The notes beneath the pieces were generated by a model, which searched no databases, was not told where the DNA came from, and was given only the letters and a program-made list of their open reading frames with translations. This document shows positions 47,373 through 59,341 of a DNA stretch of 64,000 nucleotides, one piece after another. This stretch comes from Cymodocea nodosa (Eukaryota > Streptophyta > Magnoliopsida > Alismatales > Cymodoceaceae). The stretch spans positions 7,194,501-7,258,500 of the forward strand of contig CM072347.1 of NCBI GenBank assembly GCA_036874045.1, in the 5' to 3' direction. How positions within the stretch are numbered: the stretch's first letter is position 1; each line of letters starts with the position of its first letter. The translations under genes and the position numbers were made by a program.

Positions 47373-47610
47373 TTATGACACTCAGCAAATTAAAACCTAG
47401 GTTTTCTACAAATAGTACATTCGAAATAACAAAAGTAGGAGTTATTTGAACATTGCCCATACCTATGATTTTATCTTTGCTTTTGTTTCCAAATGTTACA
47501 CTTCCTTTCACGGTATTTGTAAAATTTTGTAATAGACTTTTTTGTCCGGTCATGTGACTTGACGCTCCACTGTCCAAGATCCATTTTGATGTTGTTTCCT
47601 CCTGCAACAC
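47365..47610 (-). pseudogene. Copia aspartic protease, truncated by a pol deletion
   Basis: 'SKWILDSGASSHMTGQ' contains the D-S-G catalytic triad of copia proteases with the usual ASSHMTG follow-on. It ends with 'NVLFVENLGFNLLSV', the normal lead-in to GAG-pre-integrase. There the sequence jumps, in another frame, to the end of RT. Confidence 0.85.
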
Positions 47611-47613
47611 AAA

Positions 47614-49846
47614 TTAAGAAAAACTTTTTCTTGGTACCCAATGTTGTTGAGGACCAAGTTCATTAAACGCATATTTCTTCTTTTTATTTAAAAATAGATT
47701 AACATTATCATTTATATTCTTATTAGTTGTAAGTACTATTGATTTATCATTAGCTTCATACTCACATATAGCATTATTGCTTTTGCAATCATTCTTTTTG
47801 TTTTCAGATGTAGTATAATCAAGACCAAACATATTTTTATCAAATGTTAATTTATTTTGGTCATGCTTATACATTTCTGTAAGTTCATACCAAGATTTTC
47901 TACTTGTATTAACACTTTCCGTACGTACAAAATCTTTTTCTGCACAAGAATTTTTTGTTTTATCACATGTAGAATGAGTAATTGGTCTAATACCAATGTA
48001 TTGAATTACATGCTCAGGTTTTTGAATTTTTAGTTTACTACAATTGTCTGAAATTTTAGAAACATTAGAAACTGAATTTCCAGAACAAGAAACAAGATTT
48101 TTAGAAACATTTATAGTCATGTTAGAAGTACAATTTGACAAATCACATTGATTTATATTATTACTACATGATTCATCCCTTGAAGTACCTACTTCTACAT
48201 ATTTATTACCTTGTTTCAATAAAAGGAATTTTAGTCTTAGATTTACTTGAACTACAACTAATAAATCCTTTATTGGCTTGAGATTCAGGATATTCAGGAT
48301 AATCAAATCCTAAGCCAAATTTATAAGACACCGCAGGGGTACTAGTTAGTTTGTCTAACTTAGTTTGACTTAAATTCTATTTCTCAAAGGTAGAATTTAA
48401 ATCTTTCTCTCTAAGTTTTAATTTATCTATCTCTAATTCAAGTTCATTTATATTGTTTCTCAACATTTCATTTTCAGATTCTATCTTTAATTTTTCAGCA
48501 TTTATATTCTGTATTTGTTCATGCAAGATACATTCATTAAATCTAAATTTTTGCAAATCTCTAGCATGATTTTCATTATCACATTTAAACTTTTCTAAAG
48601 TAGTAGACAGGAAATAATTTTCTTCTTCCATAATGGATGAAGATTCTCTAATATTATTATTTTCCAGTTTACCTACTTTATGTTTTTGTAATAATGCATG
48701 ATAAGCACATAATAATTCCTCAAAGTTGAAATCTGAATGACTTTCAGGATCAGATATTACCTTAGACTCATCTGCCATGAAGCACACATGAGCAACGTCT
48801 TCTAACTCTTGTTCTCCTTCTGAATGTGAAGATTTTGATGCTGATTCCTCAGATTCAGACTCTTCAGACGTGTCATCCCAAGTGACCTTCAAAGCCTTTT
48901 TCTTGTAAAACTTTTTCTGAGTTTTTTGAGCCGTCTTCTTCTGATTTGTCCTACTTTGCTTTTCATTTTTCCTCATAGGACAATCTAGAGAAAGATGTCT
49001 AGGTTTCTTACAATTGTAACATACATACTTTCTGGATGAAGAATTCTTGTCATTCAATGATTTTGACGTTGAGGGTTTATCATTTTTGTTCCTTTGTTGT
49101 TTCCTAGCTTTCCATGCTTTCTTGAATTTCCTAGTCAGCAAAATCAAATCCTCATCAGAATTAATTTCGAAGGCTATTTCTTTCTTCATTTTTAGTTTGT
49201 TGTGACTTAGTGATTCATTTAATTGAACTTCATAAGTTGTTAAATTTCCTATAAGTTCATTCATAGTATAAACATTTAAATCTCGTGATTCCTCAATTGA
49301 TGTTACTTTCTAAGACCATTTAGAACTTAGGGATCTAAGAATTTTCCTCACCAAATCCTTCTGTTCAAAATTCTTTCCTAAACATTTTAAAGAGTTTATG
49401 ATATCAAGAAATCTGGAAAACATCTCAGAAATATTTTCGTCTTCATGCATCTTAAAGAGTTCATACTTATGAATCAACATGTTTATTTTTGTCTCTTTAA
49501 CTTGAGAAGTACCTTCATGTGAAACTTCTAATGCATGCCACACCTCATAAGCAGATTTATATGCCGACACTTTATTGAACTGTTCATAACTCAATGCACA
49601 AAATAAAATATTTAAGCCCTTAGCATTTAGTGTTTCATTTTCTTTTTCAATAATTGTCCAAGTATTATAAGGAGTAGTTAACAGAGTATATAATTTAGAA
49701 ATCATGAACCATAACTTATGATCTATTCTTTGAAGAAAAATAGTCATCCTATATTTCCAATATTCAAAATGTATTCCATCAAATAAAGGAGGACGATTAA
49801 GATTTTGGCCTTCATATAAAGAAAAATTACCATTTCCAGTAGCCAT
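47614..49846 (-). pseudogene. Copia Gag of the 40601-51635 element
   Basis: Starts MATGNGNFSLYEGQNLNRPP (49846). The UBN2-type core follows: 'FDGIHFEYWKYRMTIFLQRI', 'LNAKGLNILFCALSYEQFNK', 'EVWHALEVSHEGT', 'DLVRKILRSLSSKWS'. After a TAG (about 49310) the frame continues with 'YTMNELIGNLTTYEVQ', a CCHC knuckle C-Y-N-C-x4-H-x4-C (about 49025-48985), an acidic linker (EESESEES) and a long coiled coil to about 48377. A second TAG and one frameshift (about 48210) precede the 'LGPQQHWVPRKSF' end. Closely related to the C1 Gag. The lesions are few. Confidence 0.88.
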
Positions 49847-50033
49847 TTTACCTTAGATTTTTCAACCTATTTGATTTTAAACAGTCTAAAAACTTTAAAA
49901 CAACTTGAGCCTTAAATCAAGAAAGTTAAACGTATGCTCAGATATTAATTTCTGTTTAAAAACAAGGAAGGTAGAATAAGCAATGATATTAAATAAGTTA
50001 GTATCGATTTTATATCAAAGATTATTAACCAAT

Positions 50034-50044
50034 CTCTGATACCA
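50034..50044 (-). other. Primer-binding site (initiator Met-tRNA)
   Basis: TGGTATCAGAG on the minus strand, two bases after the 5' LTR end. Confidence 0.92.
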
Positions 50045-50046
50045 CT

Positions 50047-51635
50047 TGTAGGATCGTATGGCTACACAAGAGGGGGGTGAATTGTGTATTTTTAATATTT
50101 TCTGAAATATAATTGAAACTTTAAAACTCAAAAACAAGTCGAGACATTGTTTTCATAAAATCATTTTTATTCAAGGTTTCAATTACAATATACAATTCAA
50201 TTCTCCTCAGAAATTGTAGATGCAATTATATTTCAATACCATGTATCATCTAAACAATTTCATAACTACAAACAGAGAAAACTAATTTGCGGAATTTAAA
50301 ACTTTTCTCCCTGTTTGAGATCTTTCTTCTTCTTTTTCTTCTTCAGCAATTCTTCAGTGAAGAATATCTTGTCTTTTCATGCTTCACTGAATTTGCTTTC
50401 TTCTGATACTTCAAATCTTCAGCGACATAAATCTAACCTTTTCTGCTTCACTGAATTTTCTTCCACTTGTGAGATTTTTCCCGAAGAGGTGTTTTTGATC
50501 CCTGAAAAAGATTTTTCTTTTGGTGTGCAGGGATGGTTTGATCCTTGAAAATATTTTTCTTTTTGGTGTGCAAGGATGGTTTGATCCTTGAAAAGATTTT
50601 TTGTTTTGTGTGCAAGGATAAATTGATCAACGAGAATTCTATGCCTTTTATAATGTATCTTCATTTCATGCATATCCTTCACGTTTAACCACTACCAGAT
50701 TTCCACTTCTCCACGTCTTTTCTTTTTTCTTCATCGAAACACACACGTTCTAACCCATGTTTATATTTTGAATTTTCTTTAATCATTAGTCTTGGATCTC
50801 TAAAAAATTTCCTGAAAATAAACTTTCTTGTCCAAAAATTTTTCATCAGTGTAATAAGAAGTCGTTACTTTAATGTTAACTAAATGAGTAACACAAGTAT
50901 ATATATATAACTTAACATTTCTAACTTAACGAGTTCACCATGTACTATTTCACGTGACAAGTACTGTAGCTAACTCAACGAATTAAGTCCGTGGTGTTAT
51001 GCTATCTCAACGAACTATCTCCGTTGTGTTATGATAACTCAACAAACCAGTAATAAACAAATGTTTTTATAATAAGAATTTTACCACGTGCAAAAATAAC
51101 AACTTAAGTTTATAACGCTAACCTAACGCGTTGCCTTAGTGTTCAATATAGCAACTCAACGTGTTTAGTTATGTTAACTTAACGAGTTAAACATGTGCAC
51201 CTCATGTGATACAATACAACATTCGTGACTTATAATTTCATCACGTGTATAACACTAACTTAACGAGTTCGTCTCTTCTTTTACTCACTAACTTAACGAG
51301 TTATCACGTGACCTATTTTAACCTTTAAGCCTCTAACTTAACGAGTTCTCACGTGACGTCTATACAAACAAAACTCTAACTTAACGAGTTGTCTAAACGT
51401 GCACTGTTCATGCTTTTCAATAAAAACACACGTTAACTTAACGTTTAGCTAAATGAGAAATTAATGCAACAAAATGACTAGTTATTAACTTCAGATCCAA
51501 TACAGACAAGTATTTATATTAGTAAGCTTTTTCTGTATTAATTGATGATTTTAATTTCTTTTCACAAGCAATAGTAATTGAGCAAATATGATTATTTTCA
51601 TTTAGCACACATCATCAAAACAAAAATACTCAACA
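50047..51635 (-). repeat. 5' LTR of the 40601-51635 element
   Basis: 1589 bp, ends TGTAGGATCG (50047) and ACTCAACA (51635). It lacks 32 bp present in the other family members at about 51413, a loss bounded by TCATG repeats. TATA region 'tatatatatac' (about 50897-50910, minus). Three minisatellite units at 50500-50620. Confidence 0.93.
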
Positions 51636-51640
51636 TTATA

Positions 51641-52155
51641 TTTTATTATTGACCTCGTGGAGTTAAGGTTAACTCAACGAACTTACTTCGTTGAGTTAAC
51701 ACTTAGCAAATTTTTTTAAAACTTACTCCTCGTATTAACTTCTACATATTTTTTCTTCTTTTTTTGCCAACTTAAGAAAAGTTAAATATATGTCATTAAT
51801 GCAGTGTTCTAATTTAAACTCATTTAAATCTAAACATTATATGCATATTTAACTTACAGTTCATTTCCTATTATGTAGAATTTACATTTTACTATTCATT
51901 ATGCAGATATTTTTAGGCATTTACAAGCATTGTGCATTTAACCATGTCATTAATAAAATTGTAAAACTTTTAAATAGTCTGCAAATCTTTAAACAGTCAT
52001 ATAATATTCAATTCAACTTTAAATCATTCATTCACAATTACACAAATTCAGAAACATCTGAAATTCAAACATTCATTTATATAAATAGTTTACATTTACA
52101 TATAGTCAGGTATTTATTTATTTTTTCTTTCAATACAAGTAGATGAACAATACAT
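51641..52155. other. Spacer between the copia site and ORF1, copy B
   Basis: Near-identical to 34883-35397. No gene. Confidence 0.5.
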
Positions 52156-55100
52156 TCAATCCTTCTTCCTAAGTTCATTTACTTCCTTCTAGAGCTTTTC
52201 TAATTGTTGTTCTAATTGATTTATACGTTCAACAACTCCTATAATGTCTCTAGAAGGTCCAACTATCTCTACAACTATAGCATTATAATTTTTATACTCC
52301 TTCACTGAAATGGCTCTAGATCTTATCCTCTTGAATGTCTATTTCGTGAAGTCAATATTGTCCACCATTAGTAGTGGAATTAGATCTCCATAAAATAATT
52401 TTTTTTGTGCTGCTCTCAACTTGGAGATAAAAACTGAAGACCAGTTGACTCTAATCTTGTTCACAACTGCATATGTTGCCCATTTAACAAATTGACTTAA
52501 TTCTATATCATGGCCTTGTCATTGCTAGACATTTTTAATCAAAATGTTAGCTACCATGTGTGTTTTACCATTTAAGTACTTCAATCTGTTTAATAGTGGC
52601 ACACTAGGATTGATAGCTAAACAGTCTTTAATTTCTTGTTCTATCCACTTGACAATAGTTGTATTTTTCAGGATTTCTATTCCTTCATTTTTCAATCCAA
52701 AAATGTTGTGGAGAAGCTCTGGTGTTATCTATACATTAGCTTGCTCCACACTAGAAATTGAACTTCCTTCTTCCTCTCTCAAATTGGCATAAAAGCAAGA
52801 CACTAAATTTTCATATATTGCATGCCCTCTTTGTTGAGAAATAAATTACAGTAGACCTTGGAACTCAAATAATTCTTTAATGTCATTCATGTCGTCCTAG
52901 TTTATTGGTCTACTATATATAATATCATAACCCCTAATCTCTTGATATTTATTATATACTTCCTAACTCCAAAAGTATACCTCATTTAGAATTGTTGCTT
53001 TAGCCAGATCAGGAATTTGGATTTGTTGCTCCAATGGGGTTTGTTCTTGAATTTCTTCTTTAGTTTGCTGAACTTAAATTTGTTGGAAATTGTTTAGAAC
53101 GAAAAAGTGCATAATATTAACGGTTAAATGATGGTTAATTGCATAATATTTAGCTTATCATATGAGAATTAAGCCATTATGTTATAATTGCACTGTTATA
53201 TGCTTTAATGAAAGAATCTGCATAATTTCAGGGAATTAATGTTAATTTAGTACATTTCTAAATTGTTGGTAAGTTGCTGGTTTTTAATTCTTTAGTATCC
53301 GAATTTTCTGTTATTTCAAAGAGTTATATTGCATGTACTAGACAGTTATATTTTAAATGCTAAAAGAATATTTAAGTGAATAGTATCAACTAGTTGAGTT
53401 AGTGTTCTTTTTGTTAAAAGATCATGTGCCAAATCGTTGAGTTACAGGTTTAAAGGTATAAAAAGATCATGTGAGAACTCGTTGAGTTAGTGAGTGAAAA
53501 TTGTAAGATATATATTTGAACTTGTTAAGTTAGAATGATGCATGTGTTGAATTTAAAATACTTTATTATGTCATGTGAGATGCACATGTTTAACTCGTTA
53601 AGTTAGCATAACTAAACATGTTGAGTTACATGAATACACACTAAGGTAACGCGTTATGTTAGCAACTTATTTCTTTATTGCACGTGTTTTATAGTTAAAT
53701 CAACGAAGTAAGTCTGTTGAGTTATCTGTAACTCCATGGACCATTTATTTTCTAATATGACATTGTAACGGTTACAGAAACAAGACATTGAAGGAAAGCC
53801 ACGATTGCAGATATCACGCTGGAATTCACTCGTGGAAGGGAGAAGAAATCACCATCGTTGATTTGAATGAAGGAAATTCAACTGATCATTTAAAGCAGAA
53901 GCAGTTACTACTGAAGAAATATAAAAGAAGAGGAGAAAAAATGAAGGAGAGGTTGGCGATGTGTGGCAGTGTGTGTAAAGGTGGAGGACCGCGCTAACTA
54001 CAGGCAGCGTCGGAAGTTCACTGAATCATCCACACCATCACCAACATTACCATAATCACCAACCATCGGAGGTTTGTAAGGATACTTTCCTGATGTCGGG
54101 TCAATTTCAAGTCAAACATGGTGCTTGACAACCATTGTGAGGAGTGATCGCGTCGCGGGAAGGGAAGCCATTTTCACCAAGCATCGACTCATATCTTAGG
54201 AGATCGTAAAGCTTCTAGCCTTGGTTTCAGGTTGATGCCAGTATGTTGAAGAGGAGATCATCTTGCAATTCTGGACTCGCAATTCTATAGGGAGAGGAGA
54301 TAGAATTGTAAGTGATTAAGTTTTTAGTAGTGTAATCACGTAGCATGTAGTGACGGAAGTATTTACTATCGATAGAGATTTTTACATGTCACCTTTCGCC
54401 CATTTTCATGAACATCTTAAAACAAAAAATACCAAAAACAACTTATCTAAGTTTATATTTAGTATTTAAGTATTGTATTGCTTGTTTTATATTGTGATTA
54501 AAGTTATTATTGTTAGTATTGTGAATGTTTTGTATTTATTTGATTCAGAAAATAGAAAATAGTATTACAGTTTACTGAAATCGATTGTTCTAGATACTTA
54601 AAGATTTTAATAGTTACTATTTGAAATATTTGAATGTTAGTGTTGCTTAATGATAAATCTAATATTCACTAGCATTAAAGAGCTCAATTGATGTTATTTA
54701 CAATTTGTGGAATCACCCAATGGTTGGCCAAATTCCTCTGTAAATAGCTGTATTAAACTGAAAAGATAGGCTCGGGGAGTTAACTTAAATCTACGAGATT
54801 AGTTTGTTGTGTTAACTGTAACTCAACGGAGGGATTACTAAACACATTAAGTATATTATAAAAAATGGAACAATATACAATTCTTACTCAATTTCTCTGT
54901 GGGATCGACCTGTACTTGCACACAAATACAATATACATTGTGCACTTGCAGTTAAAATACAAATTGGAATTAATATCTAATTTATGTGAAAGGTTGTTTG
55001 TTTACTTCTAAAAAGGAATTACTAATAAGCATAAAGACAAATTAACTAAGTTAAAAATAGAAGTTAACAAATACAAGTTATTTAGTGTTGTTGCTTGGGA

Positions 55101-56429
55101 ACCAATACAAGTTCTCTAGTGCCACCTAAAGCAACTTGAACAGAAATGATCCGAAGATTCTTGCATTTCAGCTCCTCTTTCTATTTATGGTGGAGAGTTG
55201 GCAGAACTCTCCACTCATCTTTCTTGAATTCTTTCAATTAATTGTTGAAGAGTCTCTCCCTCTTCAATGGAATCTGTTGAGTCATTTCTTTCTTGTTCAG
55301 TATGTATTTGTTCAGTTTCTTCTCTTTCTTCTTCCTCCTAACTACCAATCTGCATTGTCATTATTCTTTCTGATTCTGTGGTAGATTGGGATGGAGTCAC
55401 GGGCAAATCAACTTCTACCCTAACTTCAGTTTCTTCTATTTGTACAGGCTGTAGACTAATTTCAGCCTATTTTCCTTCTCCTCTTTGCTCTTGCTGCTGT
55501 TGCTCCTGCTCCTCCTTAGATTCAGATAGCAGGTCTACAAAAATGGGCTCTTGAGGCCCTACTGATATTTTAAACTCAGATTTAATCTTTGCTTGAGCTT
55601 CAAGTACTATCTCTTTTCCTTTCCTTCTTCTAAATAACTGTGACTGGTCTTCCTCTTCCTCCTCTGAAATTAAATCTACAAACCTAGGCTCTGTAGGCCC
55701 TCGAGCCACAAGTACTAGCTCTTCCTATTTTACTTTTTCTAAAATTACCAGTCTCGAAGGACCAGCTTTAGTTTTTCTTAGAGCCATTGATCTGGCTACT
55801 TCTTGATGTTGTTTTACTTTGATTTTGTATTAGACCCTCAACTTTTCTTCAGCCCACTTTTTCTTTATAACATCATACAAAATATGTGTCTTGGCCATAG
55901 CCATTTCTTCATTATCTCCTTGGTCTTTTGCTACTTTGACCAAGCTAGCAAACTCCTTGTCTTCTTCTTCAGTTCTCGACCAAGCAAAAGTTACACGTGG
56001 TAATGGTTTTGTTGGTGGAACTGAAGGACCTACTTGTTCTACTACTGCAGTTAGCATTTATGCTACAGGTTCTTCTATTGCTTTCCTCTATTACTCCCAG
56101 ATTTCCCATTGAGCATGTCCAGCAATATATCTTACAAACTAGAGTCGTGACTTGCGCTAGATCAATTCTAAGGTAACCTCATTGTTTGGTCTAATTTTTC
56201 TTTCTCTATTCACAACAACTTCTGTTGCTACTTTAATCCTCATTTCCACAATTTGAGGTATTTTAATATCTAAATCTACTAAAACTTTTCTCCAGTAGAA
56301 GATGTCAGATTCTACCTTTTCTAGTTCTTTCTCTTGAGTTGTGTTCCTGATCTTTTGTCTTGTATGCCATTCTTCTAATTCTCTGAGAAATCTCGTGGTG
56401 TCAACTTCCTCCTAGAATTCTAGTGTCAT
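52156..56429 (-). pseudogene. H ORF1, duplicated copy B, split by a solo LTR
   Basis: Same structure as 35398-39681 and near-identical to it. It has an MTLEF start at 56429, then 'VTFAWSRTEEEDKEF' and the doubled FVDL(I/L)SE acidic linker ending at 55143. The solo LTR 53091-55142 follows, then the conserved C-terminal half to the TGA at 52156-52158. Shared stops with copy A show that decay mostly preceded the duplication. This copy continues upstream to the LTR at 57269-57543, so it is the complete parental arrangement. Confidence 0.65.
53091..55142 (+). mobile_element. Solo H-family LTR inside ORF1 (copy B)
   Basis: TGTTTAGAACG...TTGAACA with GAAAT target duplications at 53086-53090 and 55143-55147. 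Near-identical to 36333-38395. A 12-bp 'aattcaccaaca'-type unit present at 37291-37302 is absent here (about 54040). TATA box TATAAAAG at 53920-53927. Confidence 0.87.
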
Positions 56430-57135
56430 CTTGACTTCGTGGTGTGATAGAATGGAATAGAATTACTGTGATCTTTACTGTTCTAAGTTCTAAATGATTC
56501 TGTGGATAATGCCCCTAAATCCTAAGTTTTAGTATAAATAAACCCTAAGTTTTTGGCAAGTAATCAAGTCATTTTCCTGTGTAAACTCTCGCTATCTCAC
56601 TCACCTCTTCGTAGAATTACGGTTAACTCCACAGACTAAGTCCGTGGACTTAACTACAATACTCCATTGAGTTACAGTTAACTCAACGGAGTAAGTTTGT
56701 TAACTTATCCTAGACTCAACGAAGTAAGTTTGTTGAGTTAAGCGTAACTTAGTGAACCTCTTGTAAAGTTATAACTAATAAAAATATTTATAATAATAAT
56801 TTTTAATTCGGTCTAGACTAAAGAATTTCTGGTCTAATTAACTCTTAATTGTTCACCCTTTTAAAATTTTGGTCAAACTGTTATATTTCTCAGTTGAACC
56901 GAAATTAAATACTTTTTTATTACTAGTTGAATCGATACCATATTTCGGTAAAATCGACATTTTTACTTAATATAATATATATATATATATATTATGTTTC
57001 AGTCAGACTAATGGATCCTTTCGGTGTGACCATAACAATATTTTCCTTTTAATATATGTTTCGGTAAAATTGATAATTTCTTTTGGTTGAACCGTGACTA
57101 AATTTAGAATAAGTTTTTTTTTAATTAATAAAGCT
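56430..57135 (-). other. Leader upstream of ORF1, copy B
   Basis: No gene. Contains taactcaacg-type motifs (56620-56760) and a TA microsatellite (about 56968-56992, a few units longer than in copy A). Confidence 0.5.
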
Positions 57136-57268
57136 CTAATAGTCCTCTACTCGTATTTCTTCTATAATTCCAAATGACTTTTTTGGAATTTTCAGAATAG
57201 GTCTAAGTCTTTGTTCATTTACTTTAAATATATTCTGATTTTTAGGATTTTCAATTTTAATAGCTCCA
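57136..57268 (-). pseudogene. Ty3/gypsy integrase C-terminal tail
   Basis: The minus-strand reading 'HGAIKIENPKNQNIFKVNEQ' followed by RLRPIL matches the last residues of Athila/Tat-type integrases (HGAVEIENPKNG-x-FKVNGQRLKP). It lies directly between the LTR (57269-57543) and the ORF1 leader. The rest of pol is not in the window, so this is either a relic of a pol deletion or flanking sequence into which the LTR element inserted. Confidence 0.7.
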
Positions 57269-57543
57269 TGTTTGGATCTCCAGCACGACACTAGAAAACT
57301 TGATTGGTTACCCAACAACATGCTAGAAAAAACTTGGATTTGTTAACTTCAATTTTTACTTAGTTAATTTATCTTTATGCCTATATTATTGAATTCCGTT
57401 TCAGAAGTAAACAAACAACCTTTCATACAAGCATATAACAATGCACTTATAACAAAATAGCTTAATTCTCATATGATAAGCTAAATATTATACAATTAAC
57501 CATCATTTAACCGTTAATATTATGCACTTTTTCATTCTAAACA
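57269..57543 (-). repeat. H LTR with a large internal deletion, shared by H elements 1 and 2
   Basis: On the minus strand the first ~115 bp (TGTTTAGAATG...) of the H LTR are joined directly to its last ~150 bp ('gttgtttgtttacttctgaa' to the PBS-like motifs and CCAAACA). About 1.75 kb is missing between two TGAAAG repeats (about 57425). It follows the PPT of H element 2 and precedes the integrase tail and ORF1 of H element 1. Confidence 0.75.
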
Positions 57544-57556
57544 CTCCCCCCATACC
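57544..57556 (-). other. Polypurine tract of H element 2
   Basis: GGTATGGGGGGAG on the minus strand directly before the LTR start TGTTTAG. The equivalents at 27417 and 28207 are shorter. Confidence 0.75.
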
Positions 57557-59341
57557 TAAATTTTGCTAGTCCCTTAGCAAACTAAGATCTAATTAATTAG
57601 TCTTTCTAAAAGTGCTAGAATTAATTCTTCCTTTTTTCTTCTGTTCAGCATAAGAACTTGTATTATTATATAGATATTCTGTATGTTTCAGTAATCTGTC
57701 TTAACATCGTTTTCTCCTCTTCAATCTGCAAATATACTTAGAACATATGCAAATTACATACAAAGTATATCATCATCACATAGGTATTTAATTATATTAT
57801 CGTTTGTTCTTCTTTTCATCATCTGTCATCCTGAATTTTCCAATAAGATTTCTAGAAGAAATTTCAACAACATACGAATCAAAGTACAATCCAATTCAAT
57901 ATGATTAAGACAAGTAGAATAAAGAATTGTATCTCCATACAAACTTCAAAGGTCAATTCTAGATTCATATTTTAGCAATTTTAGATAATAGAAAATATAC
58001 TCGATTCATAAGATATTTGTATTTCACAAAACACTTGTATCTTTTCAGAACAGTATATGTATTTTTGTACTTTAAAAGTTAATTTGACAAGCTTGAATCA
58101 TACAAGAGCTTTCTAATGTACCCATGTAATGAGCTTTCAGTCAACAATCCCAGATCTGATCAGGATCTTAGGTTGCCAGATTTCAAGAGTTCTTTTTCAG
58201 GTCAACAATCCTTACATACCTATATGCTCAAGTACAAAAGGCTCGTGATCAAACAAGTCAATAAACTCTCAAAGTTTTTTTTTTTAAACAATCACACTAT
58301 ATATGTACGTATTTCATTAATACAGATGCAATACAACACCAATCTCATATATTCCTGCTTCTATTATTTACTGAAAATATGAATCAATATCAATAAGCTC
58401 ATACTTTTTCTGTAGTTTAATAAGATCTACACATAAATCATTCTACAAGTTTAATTAGTCAAATTAAATGTATCTTTGATCATATGCGTTTCATTTAATC
58501 TAGAATTCACATCTCAACTCTTTCAGGACTTCAGATAATTTACTGATTTTTCATTAAACACTCTGATTTCATTTTAAAATAGTGAAACTATTAAACTCAT
58601 GAAATTCAGAAAAAAACATAAGATACTATATCTAGATTTGCATAAATAGTAAATTCTATATCATCTTATATAGCCTTCTAAATATAACATTCAAGCAGTT
58701 ACAGTTCGTAAAAATTTTACAGTCTCAATTATCAAATAGTTATAGCAAATTCATAAAAAAAATTTTCAATTTCCACAAAACTTTGCAGTACCATTCTAAT
58801 TCCTTTACTTAACAAACTTACATGGTTGTTACTTTAATTACCTCCCCCCATACTTACATTTTGTATTGTCCTCAATGTAAAAGATTTGACAATAAATACA
58901 ATAATTGTAGCAGGCATGAATATTGTTTCGTTGACTTAGCACCTAACTCAACGAATGAATTTAAATCTAAATTCAGCATAAGTAATCGATTACATACCTT
59001 GTTTCATTTGTATCTCCTTCTGCATATTCTGAAAAACTTTTCATGCACAGATAAAAGTAGAATATATAACAAAATAACATTTAATAGATATTGATAAATC
59101 AGTGTCTTGTGTGGAACCTAGGCTCCTATGCCTTTGGTGGCTCACAAGCAAGCCAGTTGGTTTCCTAGCACAGATACCAACAAATTAGATTGATATTTTG
59201 TTTTTTTTTGTTTTTTATAAAATAAACTAAAACTAAAATTTTTCTAAAAGTAAATGTAGAAAACACACAATATTACAAGCACAAAATCACAGCTTAAGAA
59301 CATGATTGAAAAGTAGAAACAAATGGAATAAATGTGTTAGT
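57557..59341 (-). other. 3' UTR of H element 2
   Basis: AT-rich with no gene. Aligns with 27430-27844 and 28640-30019, and part of it (57700-58640) with 45550-46400 inside the copia element. A single open frame at 58116-58382 is not a recognised protein. Confidence 0.55.

Larger units (their letters stand above)
40601..51635 (-). mobile_element. Ty1/copia element with both LTRs, pol-deleted, with 3' ORF
   Basis: 11,035 bp with 3' LTR 40601-42210, PPT 42211-42224, 3' ORF 42710-44994, internal LTR-like segment 45000-45490, pol tail, protease, gag to 49846, PBS 50034-50044 and 5' LTR 50047-51635. Target duplication TTATA is at 40596-40600 and 51636-51640. Integrase and most of RT are missing, so it cannot move by itself. 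Both LTRs share the same family ends. Confidence 0.95.
33070..57165. repeat. Tandem segmental duplication (33070-40430 repeated in 40431-57165)
   Basis: 33070-33253 matches 40431-40600, and 34878-40430 matches 51636-57165, base for base over most of the length. Both copies have a TGTTGAG-family copia insertion at the same TTATA site and an H solo LTR at the same GAAAT site. Homology on the right stops at 'ttctataattc' (40430/57165). At 40430 this sequence is joined directly to 'acgaactaacctc', which corresponds to about 33072. The join has at most 1-2 bp of microhomology. Confidence 0.9.
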
